Shown piece by piece: positions 16,187 through 24,606 of a stretch of DNA of 64,000 nucleotides. Below the pieces are notes generated by a model, which worked only from the letters and a program-made list of their open reading frames with translations, was not told the origin of the DNA and searched no databases. Positions within the stretch are counted from its first letter, which is position 1, and every line of letters begins with the position of its first letter. Location of the stretch: IMG/VR virus record IMGVR_UViG_3300036827_000091, positions 1 through 64,000 of that record; one strand, 5' to 3'. Made by a program: the position numbers and the translations under genes. Origin of the DNA: a virus.

Positions 16187-17335
16187 ATGCGCCCCGGGCT
16201 GACCGCGATCGTCACCTACCGCCCGGACGGGAGCCAGCCGAAGCACCTGTCCGAGCTGGCGCATGTCAGCCCGCCTGTTTACAGCTTCACCACGCCCGGC
16301 GGCTGCCAGGACCTGACCGCCACCGTGTACCGGATGCCCTCCTGGCGCACCGACGCGCTCAGCCCAGGCCGGATCGTCAAGGCGTTCCGCGGCGGGATGC
16401 TCGCCTGGTCCGGCATCCTGGACGAGCCGGTGCCCACCGCTGCCGGGTGGACGCTGAGCGCGCACGGGACAGGCGTGCTCGGCCAGGACTACCGGGCCGT
16501 GTGGACCGGCACCTGGGGCACGTCCACCCCGGACCAGGTGATCAGCAACGCGATCAGCGCCGGGCTGCCGTGGATCAACCCGGGCATCGGCTCCCCGGCG
16601 GGCATGTGGATGGGCCAGCAGACGGACTCGGCCAGCCAGAGCGTCACCGACCTGCTCACCCTGATCTGCAACAAAGGCGGTCTCACCTGGGAGGTGACCA
16701 CCGCCTCCTACGGGAACGTGCTGTCGGTGTTCCCGCTGCCGTCCGCGCCGAACCGGCTGCTGGTGGCCACCGGCCCGGTGCCGCGCAGCGTGGCCGCCGG
16801 GGCGACGATGATCCGCATCCGCTACCAGAACGCCGGGGACAGCGGCAAAAAGCCCGCCACCTACGCCTTGACCAGCGTCACCGACGCTGACCGGGAAACC
16901 GAGCAGGGCCACACCGAGGACTACATGGACTTGTCCTCAGCTGGCGTGCAAACCAGCGGGCAGGCGCAGGCGGTCGGCTCCCAGGTGCTTAAACGGTTCA
17001 CCCGGGCCGCGTTCACCGAGCAGTTCCCCGCTGTCTACGGCCACCTGCTCAACACGGGCGGGGTGCCGGTGGACCCGGGCTGCTTCTACGCCGACGGGAT
17101 CGGCGCGATGGTGTGCCGCCTGCTGCTGGCCGACCTGGGCTACGCGGGCGACATCGCCCGGGGGCCGGTGCAGTTCCTGGTCGGCGAATACGAGTGGAAC
17201 GACGCCACCTGCGTGGCCACGATCACCCCGTTTGAGAGCCTGCGGCACAACTGGTCCAGCCTGCTGTCCGTGGCCGCTCAAACCGCCCCCGTGCACCGGC
17301 ACCGCGCCACGCACAAGCACAAGAAAGGCCGCTAG
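16187..17335 (+). CDS. minor tail protein, baseplate hub-like
   Basis: A 382-residue protein; ATG 16187 lies one base after the previous stop. Beta-rich domains with WTLSAHGTGVLGQDYRAVW, and a middle region on ligand-like VTDLLTLICNKGG, resemble the tail-hub (gp27-like) or tail-associated proteins found after Dit in siphoviruses. The C-terminus is a basic His/Lys tail (HRHRATHKHKKGR). It ends the tail cluster; a non-coding gap and the lysin follow. Confidence 0.65.
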   Translation: MRPGLTAIVTYRPDGSQPKHLSELAHVSPPVYSFTTPGGCQDLTATVYRMPSWRTDALSPGRIVKAFRGGMLAWSGILDEPVPTAAGWTLSAHGTGVLGQDYRAVWTGTWGTSTPDQVISNAISAGLPWINPGIGSPAGMWMGQQTDSASQSVTDLLTLICNKGGLTWEVTTASYGNVLSVFPLPSAPNRLLVATGPVPRSVAAGATMIRIRYQNAGDSGKKPATYALTSVTDADRETEQGHTEDYMDLSSAGVQTSGQAQAVGSQVLKRFTRAAFTEQFPAVYGHLLNTGGVPVDPGCFYADGIGAMVCRLLLADLGYAGDIARGPVQFLVGEYEWNDATCVATITPFESLRHNWSSLLSVAAQTAPVHRHRATHKHKKGR

Positions 17336-17532
17336 GGGCTGTACGTACAGAATGCCCGCGTCCCGCGGCCAGGCAGGCCGCTGCGGGCTTTCTGGCACGG
17401 GAACGGGCACGGGGGCACGCGGCGCTCCCAGGCGCTCCCAGAGCGTTCTGGGGGCTCGGCCAGGCGACGTGTACGCTGAGCCTGACACCCCCGCTCTGAG
17501 CTGTCCCACGCCGCCGACCAAAGCGGGGCTCC
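17336..17532 (+). promoter_or_regulatory. tail-lysis boundary: palindrome, tandem repeat, hairpin
   Basis: This 197-bp gap has no gene. At 17339-17350 lies a perfect 12-bp palindrome, CTGTACGTACAG, matching operator-like sites found elsewhere in the window. At 17421-17440 the decamer GGCGCTCCCA is repeated twice, overlapping a stem-loop (17434-17442 with 17447-17455, loop GCGT). A possible -10, TACGCT, lies at 17472-17477. I read it as the control region for the lysis genes; whether the hairpin terminates transcription is unclear. Confidence 0.5.
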
Positions 17533-18504
17533 ATGTCTGTTTCCCCACCCGGCCCGCCTGACGCGGGCAGCCTGCTGTCCAGGTCCAGGGCCGGCAGCGC
17601 CGCGTTCGCCGCGCACCACGCCGCGCTGCCCTGGACTGGGCGCAGGGGCGTGCCAGGCATCGACTACGCCTGGTCGAAGCCATCGATCCCCGCGCTGAAA
17701 GCCGCGGGCGAGGTGTTCGTCGCCCAGTATTTCTCCCCCGACGAGTCCAAAGACCTGACCCCGGCGCGGGCGCATGATCTGCAGGCCGCCGGCATCAGGA
17801 TCGTCGTCGTGTACGAATACGGCGCGCAAGACGCCCGGCGGGGCCGGGACGGCGGCCGGCGGGACGCGACCGCCGCCGAGGCGCAGGCCAAGGCGTGCCA
17901 CGTAGACGGCATCCCCATCTACTGGGCGATCGACTACGACGCGCCGCCCGGCGACCAGAGCCTGCTCGGCGATTACGCCCGCGGGTGGACCGACGTGCTG
18001 GGCATGGACCGGGGCGGCAACGCCTACGGCGGGTTCTGGCCGTTGTCCCGGCTGAAAGCCGCCGGCCTGGTCAAACGGCTGTGGGGCACCCCGGCATGGT
18101 CGGGGTCCAACTGGGCCACGTCCGGGCTGGTGCCGGACATCATGCAAGGCTCGATGATCACCATCGGCGGGGTGCAGTGCGACCTGGACGCGGGCTTGAC
18201 CGCCGACCCCGGGTGGTGGCCGAGGCCGAAGCCGGCCGCCACCGGGGCCACCTGGCAGTGGCTCGCCACCGACGGGAACCTGTCCCTGGCCGGGGTGGTC
18301 CGCGAGCTGAACCGGAGCCTGCCCGCGGGCAGCCAAATCCGCCCGGCGCAGGTGCTGCGCATGACCGTCGGCAAAAACGGCGGCCAATGGGACGCGCCGG
18401 GCACCAGCATCCTGGGCGACTGGGTGAACAAGGTGCTCGGCGACCCGGGCACCGACCCGCACACGGCCATCCCCAAAGGGGCCAAGCTGTGGGTGCTTCG
18501 GTAA
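17533..18504 (+). CDS. endolysin with DUF1906 glycoside hydrolase-like domain
   Basis: A 323-residue protein. Residues about 40-235 match the DUF1906 (Rv2525c-like) barrel: GIDYAWSKPSIPALKAAG, then FVAQYFSPDESKDLTP, IRIVVVYEYG, and PIYWAIDYDA with acidic residues at strand ends. Residues about 240-323 form a second, LysM-like wall-binding candidate. DUF1906 proteins are common lysins in actinophages and are thought to attack peptidoglycan glycans. No signal peptide is present, consistent with holin-dependent release. Small membrane-protein genes follow. Confidence 0.8.
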   Translation: MSVSPPGPPDAGSLLSRSRAGSAAFAAHHAALPWTGRRGVPGIDYAWSKPSIPALKAAGEVFVAQYFSPDESKDLTPARAHDLQAAGIRIVVVYEYGAQDARRGRDGGRRDATAAEAQAKACHVDGIPIYWAIDYDAPPGDQSLLGDYARGWTDVLGMDRGGNAYGGFWPLSRLKAAGLVKRLWGTPAWSGSNWATSGLVPDIMQGSMITIGGVQCDLDAGLTADPGWWPRPKPAATGATWQWLATDGNLSLAGVVRELNRSLPAGSQIRPAQVLRMTVGKNGGQWDAPGTSILGDWVNKVLGDPGTDPHTAIPKGAKLWVLR

Positions 18505-18767
18505 GCCTGCTGCGGCTGCTGCGGCAGCGGCGCGAAGGCCCGCACAGCTGCCCGGCGCAGCGGCGGGCCGCGGAGCTGGCCGCCGAGCTGTCCGGCATGG
18601 CCCGCAGCGGCCGGGTGTACGTGCGGGTCGGGCACGTGCTGGAAACCCTCGACCCGGAGCGCAAGCTGGCCCCGCCAGCGCCCCCGGCGCTGCCCCCCGA
18701 CGCCGATCCGCTCACCGGCTGCCTGCCGGTGGCCGCTGACCCGCCGGGCGCTGAGCGTGCCACATGA
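18489..18767 (+). CDS. hypothetical protein overlapping lysin end
   Basis: A 92-residue Arg/Ala/Pro-rich protein from GTG 18489, seven bases after an AAAGGGG site inside the lysin gene, so its first 16 bases overlap it. It ends in ATGA with the next gene. The N-terminal 55 residues look helical; the rest is Pro-rich. The coupling on both sides argues that it is translated, but its function is unknown. Confidence 0.5.
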   Translation: MGASVSLLRLLRQRREGPHSCPAQRRAAELAAELSGMARSGRVYVRVGHVLETLDPERKLAPPAPPALPPDADPLTGCLPVAADPPGAERAT

Positions 18768-19015
18768 CCACCTCGTCTGTGCTGCCGTGGCTGACCGGCC
18801 CGGCGGCGGCCCTGGTGGTTCTCATCTGGGTTGTGGTCATGGCCCGGCAAGACATCAGGGACCTGCGGCGGGCGCTGGAAGCCGAGCGCCGCAGGGCCGA
18901 CTCGGCGGAGGAAGCAGCCCGCGCCTCGCTGGCCGTGATCAGCGCGCTCACCGGGCAGCCGATCCCAGCGCCCCCGCGGGCTTATGCGGTTCAGGGACCG
19001 GTGGATGACACATGA
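18764..19015 (+). CDS. holin candidate: one membrane helix plus coiled coil
   Basis: An 83-residue protein with one strong membrane segment (about residues 11-27, AAALVVLIWVVVMA) followed by a charged heptad helix (RQDIRDLRRALEAERRRADS). This one-helix design next to a lysin is common for class III-like holins or lysis accessory proteins in actinophages. It overlaps neighbours on both sides by ATGA. Confidence 0.6.
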   Translation: MTTSSVLPWLTGPAAALVVLIWVVVMARQDIRDLRRALEAERRRADSAEEAARASLAVISALTGQPIPAPPRAYAVQGPVDDT

Positions 19016-19236
19016 AATGGCCTTGGAAGCGGAAAGCGCGAGCCGAGGCGGAGCAGTCTCAGGAGGCAGCCGTGCGAGTGCGCGCCGAGGTGATCATGCC
19101 GCTCCGACAGCTGGCGGCGGAAATAGACGACATGCGGATGGTGGACGCGCTGCCAGACGCGGTGCGGCAGATGATGGCGCGGCAATACAAGGAGGGGCCT
19201 GGTGACCCAGGCGGAAGCAACCCAAATCGGGATTGA
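19012..19236 (+). CDS. small charged protein, DUF7620-like
   Basis: A 74-residue protein starting MKWPWKRKARAEAEQ, a Trp/Lys-Arg-rich start seen in small actinophage proteins placed just after lysis genes. The rest is a helix ending in a low-complexity tail. It starts in the ATGA overlap with the holin candidate and overlaps the next gene by 35 bases. Membrane-surface association is inferred from the amphipathic Trp/Lys start. Confidence 0.6.
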   Translation: MKWPWKRKARAEAEQSQEAAVRVRAEVIMPLRQLAAEIDDMRMVDALPDAVRQMMARQYKEGPGDPGGSNPNRD

Positions 19237-19528
19237 GCTGATCTTCTACACCTCGCTGGCTTTTTGCATCGCCGTGTCCTCGTTCTGGGCGTGGTGGAAA
19301 TCGCAGCTGGGCTGGACGATCATCGCCAAAAGCCTGTGCCTGGCAATCGCCACGCTGCCTGCCATGGTGTTTTTCTGGCTCGGGCACCGGGCACCCACCT
19401 GGCTGGAAGACGTGTCCATCGCCGGCTTGTGGTCGGTGCCGGTGGTGCTCGCCTGGCGGGCGATCGTGCTGTGGCGGGTGCAGCGTGGCTACATGAAAAC
19501 GAAGCCGCCCGACGCTGGCATGGTGTGA
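19202..19528 (+). CDS. three-helix membrane protein, second holin candidate
   Basis: A 108-residue protein from GTG 19202 (AAGGAGGGG upstream). Three hydrophobic helices are visible, roughly residues 10-32, 41-60 and 70-90, with a basic C-terminus. A multi-helix membrane protein at the end of the lysis cluster is a reasonable holin or antiholin. It is the last gene of the rightward morphogenesis block; genes beyond it run leftward. Confidence 0.62.
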   Translation: MTQAEATQIGIELIFYTSLAFCIAVSSFWAWWKSQLGWTIIAKSLCLAIATLPAMVFFWLGHRAPTWLEDVSIAGLWSVPVVLAWRAIVLWRVQRGYMKTKPPDAGMV

Positions 19529-19535
19529 CCGGGCG

Positions 19536-19640
19536 TCACCAACGCTCCGGGCCGCCCAGCGCTATCCAGTCTTCCCAGCTGGCCAGCCCCGAGTGGGATA
19601 TCGCGTCGCAGATGCCCCGCCATTCGGTGTCTATATCCAC
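19536..19640 (-). CDS. 34-residue small protein downstream of HNH gene
   Basis: A short frame from GTG 19640 to 19536, with a strong purine-rich ribosome site (GAGGGGGG) about seven bases before it. The translation begins VDIDTEWRGICDAISHSG and looks protein-like (acidic, Trp-rich). It starts 26 bases after the HNH stop, so it could be the last gene of the transfer operon. Nothing is known of its role. Confidence 0.45.
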   Translation of the reverse strand: MDIDTEWRGICDAISHSGLASWEDWIALGGPERW

Positions 19641-19666
19641 TGCCTTGCCCCCCTCGCCCCGCGCTG

Positions 19667-20179
19667 TTACCAGCCGATCCCGTATGCCCGCAGCCAGCGC
19701 CGCGCCGACCGGCGGGCCGCCAGCTCGGCGGCCAGGATCTGCGCGGCTTCCGGTGGCGGTTTCCGCCTGCCCCGGTAGTACACTTTGCCGCTGGGCGCGA
19801 CCCAGTAGCAGTTTTTCACGCTGTTGCACCGCTTGCACAGCAGCGCCGAGTTCCACAGGCAGGTCAGCCCGCCCATGATCCACGGCGTCATGTGGTCCAC
19901 CGGGAACCGTTCTGCGCCTTTCGCCTGCCGGGCATGGCAGTGGACGCACTGCCCCCGGTCGGCGCGCTCCACCATCCGGCGCAGGTGCGGGGTGATCTTC
20001 GAGGACCGCTGCCTGGACCGCTGCCGTGGCCGGAACCGGCGGTGCGCCAGCCGGTGCCGGTGCTCGTGCCGGGCGCGGCGGGTGACGCACAGCGCCAGCA
20101 GGCCGCCCGGGTTGCTGAACGCGGACCCGAGGAAGCCGGCTGCTGGCAGCAGCGGGGCCAGCAGCAGGCCCGCGTTCAC
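19667..20179 (-). CDS. HNH endonuclease with hydrophobic N-terminus
   Basis: A 170-residue protein. The HNH nuclease core lies at about residues 75-125: CVHCH, VDHMTPWIMGG, then N with LLCKRCN, giving the His-Asn-His metal site and two zinc-binding Cys pairs. The first 30 residues are unusually hydrophobic (NAGLLLAPLLPAAGFLGSAF) and may anchor it to the membrane. It starts at GTG 20179 in a GTGA overlap with the FtsK-like gene, so the two are coupled. A free-standing homing HNH is the alternative. Confidence 0.8.
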   Translation of the reverse strand: MNAGLLLAPLLPAAGFLGSAFSNPGGLLALCVTRRARHEHRHRLAHRRFRPRQRSRQRSSKITPHLRRMVERADRGQCVHCHARQAKGAERFPVDHMTPWIMGGLTCLWNSALLCKRCNSVKNCYWVAPSGKVYYRGRRKPPPEAAQILAAELAARRSARRWLRAYGIGW

Positions 20180-22140
20180 CCCGCCACCGCCTCGACCTTG
20201 TCGTCCCCGGCGTCCCGCACCTTTCCAGTGTCAAACAGAATGTCGATCGCCGAGGCCACCTCGGACACTTTGAACGTGGTGGCGCTGATGATCTGCCCGG
20301 GGGTCATCGCCCCCTGGACCCGCAGCACGCCCAGGATTTCCAGCTGCACCCGGGCCTGGCTGTCGGCTGCCGCCGCGATGCCCGCCAGGATGTCGCCTGC
20401 GGCTTCCACAGACGCGGCCAGCCTGGCCGCCACGCCCTGGTCCGGCGGGCAGCCAGGCAGCTGATTCGCGGCCTCATACGGGTCTTCCAGCCAGTCGGAC
20501 CGCATGGCCACCGACGGGCGCGGGGTCACGTCTCCGGTGGCGGCGAACCCGAGGCCCTCGGTGCGGGTGCCGTTGGGGAACTTTTTGGGCAGCTCGTTCG
20601 GGTTGGCCGGGATGTTGGCCATGCCGTGGCTGACCCGGTCCCCGGTGCGGAAGCAGATGACGTTTCCGCCAACCAGCATGCTGCGCAGCTCGCCCAGGCC
20701 CAGCTCTTTGATCGACGGCACCTGGCAGGCCAGCCGGACCCGGAAACCAACTTTCCGCCCCAGTTTCAGGATGTCCAGCAGCAGCGCGGGCGCGCCTTTG
20801 CACGCCAGCAGGATCGGGGCCTCGTCAATGGTGATTTCGGTGATGGGCAGCGCGAACTCGCGCAGCTGGTCCCCGGCCAGGCGCGCCGCCGCGGCGATGC
20901 CCAGCTGCTTCTCAGCGCGGGCCTTGGCCACCATCCAGTAGTCGTAGAAGCCGAAACCGCGCACCCGGCGGCCGGTCCGCGGGTGCGCCCATTCCAGGCC
21001 GGCCAGCTCCTGCGACCGGTCGAACATGGCGGCGTTCAGGCCGCGCAAGTATGTCATGCACTCGTCGGTGCCGACGGCGTACGGCACCTTGTCCCGCCAT
21101 GCGGGCAGCGCCTGCCCCATCTGCGGGTCCAGGATCACCGGGGCGACGATGCCGGATTGCAGGCTGATGGCCAGGCCCATGTCGATCAGGCCGGTTTTCC
21201 CGCTGCCCGGCGCGCCCGCGATGATCGTGTGCACCGTGCCGCCGCCCAGGCCAGGCCCGAACCACGCCTCGCGGACCGGCTCCCCGTCCGGGTAGCGGCC
21301 GATCACCGCCAGCCCGGTGGCCAGGTCCAGGCCGGCTCCGTCCCAGCGGCGCGGGGTGTCCAGCACGCCGCGGGGCAAGATGGTCAGCAGGCCGCGGGAC
21401 TCGTCGTCAGCGCCGGGGTCCGGCTCGGTGTAGCAGGTGATCACCGACTTGTGGAACGCGGCGGCCACCTCGCGCCGTTTGACGGCGATCTGCCCCATGT
21501 GGGTTTCGATGCCGTCGCACCTGATCGGCCACTGCTGCCCCGCTCCTGCCGGGCGGGCCGCGCCCAGCTCGGCATGCCATTTCTGCTTGGCGCACAGCGC
21601 CGCCCAGATGTCTTCCACCGTGGTGTCCGGCTTCTCGGGCTCGGCTGCCGGGCCGCGCCAGCGGTGCCGGTGCAGCCAGCTGCCGGACGGCACCGCCCAC
21701 CCGGTGACGCCCAGCGCCGACCACGGGCCGTACCGGAACAGGAACAGGGCCAGCGCCCACGCCGCCGCCCACCCGGCCATCGACTGGTTGTACTTGCGGA
21801 CCGCAGCCGGGCGGTGCCGGGTGCCTGCCACCGTGGCCAGCACGGTGACCGCGGCGGCGATGGCCACGGCCAGCAGGTGCACGTGGGAGGCGCGGGCGGC
21901 CAGCCCGGCCATGGCCGCCGCCGCCCAGCACAGCGGCACCAGCTGGAACCGGAACCGGAACGGGCGGCGCGCCGCCGGCGGCCGGCCGGTGGCCTCGCGC
22001 CATTGCGCGTCCACCATCTGCTTGATCTTGCGCTGCGTCTTGGCGTCCAGGTCCGGGGGCAGCGCCACCGAGGGACGCTGCGTTTTGCGCAGCGACCCCC
22101 GGTCAGCCGGACGCCGTCCCATGTGGCTTAGTGCTCCCAT
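20176..22140 (-). CDS. FtsK/TraSA-like DNA translocase
   Basis: A 654-residue protein with two to three membrane helices between residues 65 and 140, then an FtsK/SpoIIIE ATPase: Walker A GAPGSGKTG near residue 310 and Walker B ITIDEA near 433. Its C-terminus carries a winged-helix-like gamma-type segment (GAMTPGQIISATTFKVSEVASAIDIL). In Streptomyces plasmids and AICEs one such protein moves double-stranded DNA between hyphae. The neighbouring Spd-like membrane genes and HutC regulator fit that. Two in-frame ATGs (22140, 22122) arise from an 18-bp tandem duplication. Confidence 0.85.
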   Translation of the reverse strand: MGALSHMGRRPADRGSLRKTQRPSVALPPDLDAKTQRKIKQMVDAQWREATGRPPAARRPFRFRFQLVPLCWAAAAMAGLAARASHVHLLAVAIAAAVTVLATVAGTRHRPAAVRKYNQSMAGWAAAWALALFLFRYGPWSALGVTGWAVPSGSWLHRHRWRGPAAEPEKPDTTVEDIWAALCAKQKWHAELGAARPAGAGQQWPIRCDGIETHMGQIAVKRREVAAAFHKSVITCYTEPDPGADDESRGLLTILPRGVLDTPRRWDGAGLDLATGLAVIGRYPDGEPVREAWFGPGLGGGTVHTIIAGAPGSGKTGLIDMGLAISLQSGIVAPVILDPQMGQALPAWRDKVPYAVGTDECMTYLRGLNAAMFDRSQELAGLEWAHPRTGRRVRGFGFYDYWMVAKARAEKQLGIAAAARLAGDQLREFALPITEITIDEAPILLACKGAPALLLDILKLGRKVGFRVRLACQVPSIKELGLGELRSMLVGGNVICFRTGDRVSHGMANIPANPNELPKKFPNGTRTEGLGFAATGDVTPRPSVAMRSDWLEDPYEAANQLPGCPPDQGVAARLAASVEAAGDILAGIAAAADSQARVQLEILGVLRVQGAMTPGQIISATTFKVSEVASAIDILFDTGKVRDAGDDKVEAVAG

Positions 22141-22155
22141 GTGGCCTAGTGCTCC
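22120..22155. repeat. 18-bp tandem duplication at FtsK-like start
   Basis: Two adjacent 18-bp units (22120-22137 and 22138-22155) differ at one base. Each carries an ATG on the minus strand, so the duplication adds six in-frame residues (MGALSH) ahead of the original start MGRRP and also covers the stop of the upstream gene. Confidence 0.8.
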
Positions 22156-23075
22156 ACGAAGTCGGCTTCGGCGATGCCCTCAGCCGCGTCCTGGGTCTCC
22201 TGCACCGGCCCGTAGTTGGACACGACGTGCTCTTTCAGCCCGGTCAGGGCGTCCATCGCCTGATCCCGCTCTTTTTGCATGGCGGCCAGGTGGGATGCCG
22301 CGTCCACCGCCTTGCCGGCCGCGGTCGAATCATTGCGGATCACCTGGCCCAGCTCGTCGGCCATCGTCGTGATCTTGTTCACCACCTCGCCTGTGTCCAG
22401 GCCCTGCTCGCAGGCGCTGATCGCCTCGTCGCACTGCTCGACGGTGGTGTCGTAGTTCAGGTCTGACACTGCTCCTCCTGTGGTTGACGGGCTGCGCCCG
22501 TTGCTGCTGGCCTGGCCGTTGCTGGCCTTGTGGCCGTTGCTGGCCGGGCCGTTGCCCGGGGTCTGGCCGTCGGCCAGCGGCGGGTCGCTTGCGTGACAGC
22601 TGCAATCCGGGTCGGTGCAGCCTGCTCCTCGTGCCATGTCGTGTTCCCCGTTCCCGGCAGCGATCCGCCGTTTCTCCGCGTCCAGCTGGTCGGTCATGGT
22701 GGGCTCGGCCGCCTGCTTCCGGGCCACTTCCAGCCGGTGCTTGTGGGCGGCCATCTCCGCCCGGACCCGGGCGATCTGGCTTTGGTGGTCAGCGACCGCC
22801 CCGGCGTGGTCCCGCTCTGCTTCCGCCCGGGACAGCTTGTGCTCGTTCCAGCCTTTCGCCCACCCGTGGCGGGCGTGCGGCAGGCCGCGGAAAACCTCGC
22901 CCGCCCAGAACCCGCCCACTGCGGCGCGGGCGGCGCGGGCTTTCGCCCGCTGGGCGGGCGAAGTGCCCTGGCGGGCTTTCTGGTATTTCGCCCACCGGGC
23001 GCTGGCTGGCTTGCGCAGCGCCTCCACTCCCCGGGAGCACGCCCAGGCGAGGCCGATCAGGAACAGCAGCTCCAT
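22146..23075 (-). CDS. membrane-anchored coiled-coil protein of transfer module
   Basis: A 309-residue protein with an N-terminal hydrophobic segment (MELLFLIGLAWACSRG), a basic region, a long coiled coil at about residues 85-125, a Cys/His cluster (CTDPDCSCHA), a low-complexity Asn/Ser linker and an acidic helical C-terminal part. The gene lies upstream of the translocase with only five bases between. Such anchored coiled-coil proteins accompany TraB/TraSA in actinomycete transfer loci, but no specific family is recognised. Confidence 0.65.
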   Translation of the reverse strand: MELLFLIGLAWACSRGVEALRKPASARWAKYQKARQGTSPAQRAKARAARAAVGGFWAGEVFRGLPHARHGWAKGWNEHKLSRAEAERDHAGAVADHQSQIARVRAEMAAHKHRLEVARKQAAEPTMTDQLDAEKRRIAAGNGEHDMARGAGCTDPDCSCHASDPPLADGQTPGNGPASNGHKASNGQASSNGRSPSTTGGAVSDLNYDTTVEQCDEAISACEQGLDTGEVVNKITTMADELGQVIRNDSTAAGKAVDAASHLAAMQKERDQAMDALTGLKEHVVSNYGPVQETQDAAEGIAEADFVEH

Positions 23076-23078
23076 GGC

Positions 23079-23501
23079 CTACCCCTGTGTCTGGCTGATG
23101 CCATGCTGTACGTCGCCAGGCAGTCCGTTGACCGCGGCGAACGGGGTGGCCCCGGCGACAGCCATTATGGCCAGGGCGGCGGCGATCCAGTAGGTGGACT
23201 TTTTCGCTGACCCTTTCGGGTGCACGCCGTGCAGCAGCTCGGCGAACATGAGGATGACGATGATGGCGGTCAGCGTGGCCGCGCTGATGCCCAGCCACTT
23301 GCCGCTGGCCAGCCCGAGCAGGCCGGCGACGAAAGCCAGCGCCCGAGCGATCCAGTGCAGCACCGGCCCGGTGAACCCGAACAGCAAGATGCCGATGAAC
23401 ACCGCCCAGACGCGGGCCTTGGCAAACCGGTTGCGGAAGTACGCCCAGACGGACAGCGCGACCATGATCGCGCCGATGCTGCCTTGTGCCAGTCCTGACA
23501 T
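23079..23501 (-). CDS. multi-pass membrane protein, Spd-like
   Basis: A 140-residue protein with four predicted membrane helices (about residues 5-22, 30-50, 52-80 and 105-125). Its size and location beside an FtsK-like transfer gene recall the Spd (spread) proteins of Streptomyces plasmids, which help intramycelial spread. The match is by layout, not by motif. Confidence 0.6.
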   Translation of the reverse strand: MSGLAQGSIGAIMVALSVWAYFRNRFAKARVWAVFIGILLFGFTGPVLHWIARALAFVAGLLGLASGKWLGISAATLTAIIVILMFAELLHGVHPKGSAKKSTYWIAAALAIMAVAGATPFAAVNGLPGDVQHGISQTQG

Positions 23502-23510
23502 CGCCTGCTC

Positions 23511-23924
23511 CTAGATCACGTGAGTCAGCCACAGCACCAGGGCCACCGTGGCGTAGAAGGCGGCCCGCTTGGGCAGCGAGTCCCCGGCCAGCACAAGCAG
23601 GTACAGGACTGGTGCCTCGATGAAAGCGTGGAACACGCCATAGGCCAGCCGCGGGTATTTCAGCCCGCGGGGCAGGTAGTCCGCTGCGGCCTTGTGCAGC
23701 GCCCAGTAGTCCATGCACGACGGGGGGTTCCCGTGCACCCAGCTGGCCCCGGCGAAAATGGCCCCCACCGCGGCAGCCGATGGCACCCGCCACGACCGCC
23801 GCGGCGCGGGCGCTTCTTCACGCGGGCGCGCAGGCGCGTACTGCGCCTTGGGCTCCTGGCCGGCCCCGGGCTTTTCCGCCTCCGACGGCCGGACCGGGAG
23901 GGCCACCACGTTGCCCGCTGTCAT
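23511..23924 (-). CDS. membrane protein of transfer module
   Basis: A 137-residue protein with a Pro/Glu-rich cytoplasmic start of about 45 residues and then three hydrophobic segments ending at the very C-terminus (AAFYATVALVLWLTHVI). It overlaps the next upstream gene by four bases. It belongs to the same set of small membrane proteins as its neighbours; function is inferred only from context. Confidence 0.6.
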   Translation of the reverse strand: MTAGNVVALPVRPSEAEKPGAGQEPKAQYAPARPREEAPAPRRSWRVPSAAAVGAIFAGASWVHGNPPSCMDYWALHKAAADYLPRGLKYPRLAYGVFHAFIEAPVLYLLVLAGDSLPKRAAFYATVALVLWLTHVI

Positions 23925-24148
23925 GCCGCTGCTCCGTCTAGCTCCAGGGCTCGCTGGTACAAGGCGCTGGCCTCGGCGTGCAGCACCGAGCCACGCTGGG
24001 GGTGCCGGTAGGCCACAGACCGCAGCATGTCGAACGCGGCGGCCAGCTGGGCCTCCCCGGTCGGCGCGCCTTGCACGCGGCTCTTGTGCCGCGCCATGCG
24101 CGCACGAGCCCGGGTCGGCTTGCCGGTGCCCTGCCGCCTGCCAGCCAT
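23921..24148 (-). CDS. small basic protein
   Basis: A 75-residue protein beginning MAGRRQGTGKPTRARARMARHK, strongly basic for the first 25 residues, then a helical domain. It could bind DNA or membrane lipids. The start at 24148 overlaps the upstream stop as TGATG, showing coupling inside the transfer operon. Confidence 0.6.
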   Translation of the reverse strand: MAGRRQGTGKPTRARARMARHKSRVQGAPTGEAQLAAAFDMLRSVAYRHPQRGSVLHAEASALYQRALELDGAAA

Positions 24149-24336
24149 CAGCGGATCACCGCCCACAGCCGCGGGGCGAAATTGGCCAAGGCCACCGGCA
24201 GCGCCATCAGCGCCCACAGCGCCAGCAAGGTGTAAAACGGGGCGACTGCCAGCGCCATGCACATGACAGCGACGGCCCAGGCGCACCAGTAAAGCTTCGG
24301 GTGCGTGCAGTGCCAGCAGCGAGGGTGGTATGTCAT
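24148..24336 (-). CDS. small two-helix membrane protein
   Basis: A 62-residue protein, MTYHPRCWHCTHPKLYW at its start, with a CxxC plus His that could bind metal, then two hydrophobic helices. TGATG overlaps join it to both neighbours. It is another member of the Spd-like membrane group. Confidence 0.6.
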   Translation of the reverse strand: MTYHPRCWHCTHPKLYWCAWAVAVMCMALAVAPFYTLLALWALMALPVALANFAPRLWAVIR

Positions 24337-24530
24337 CAGTAGCGCACCTCCTGCCGGCCGAGGCGGATCGAAAACTCGGCCCACCGGCCCTGGTCCCAGC
24401 GGTTGGCTTCCAGCCACGACTTCAGCAGCTCGCGGGCCTCGCCTTCGTCGTCCCGCAGGTCAGTGATGTTCGCGGTGATCCGGTCCTCGAAGTTGCCTTT
24501 CCGGTGGACCTCCAGCTCGGTGCTGGCCAT
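24336..24530 (-). CDS. first gene of the leftward transfer operon
   Basis: A 64-residue acidic protein with AAGGAGG just before ATG 24530. It is the promoter-proximal gene of the block that runs to the HNH gene, divergent from the HutC regulator. The short beta-then-helix sequence (ANITDLRDDEGEARELLKSW) has no recognised family. Its leader crosses the two GTATA operators, so it should be controlled by the regulator. Confidence 0.6.
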   Translation of the reverse strand: MASTELEVHRKGNFEDRITANITDLRDDEGEARELLKSWLEANRWDQGRWAEFSIRLGRQEVRY

Positions 24531-24569
24531 GGCTGCCTCCTTCCGCCGTGAGCGCGTATGCCTACGAAT

Positions 24570-24587
24570 GTATATACCGGTATAGAC
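24570..24587. promoter_or_regulatory. paired HutC/GntR-type operators GTATATAC and GTATAGAC
   Basis: Two octamers, GTATATAC (24570-24577) and GTATAGAC (24580-24587), both fit GT-N-TA-N-AC, the half-site pattern known for HutC-type GntR regulators. They are spaced 10 bp, one helical turn, and lie between the divergent regulator gene and transfer operon. Binding there would control both directions. Confidence 0.68.
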
Positions 24588-24606
24588 CGTTGTCCACTCC
24601 CCCGGA

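Noticed and set aside
24590-24598. TTGTCCACT, eight of nine matches to the Streptomyces DnaA box
   Set aside because: It is a single copy within a regulator promoter; no cluster is present, so an origin is not supported there.
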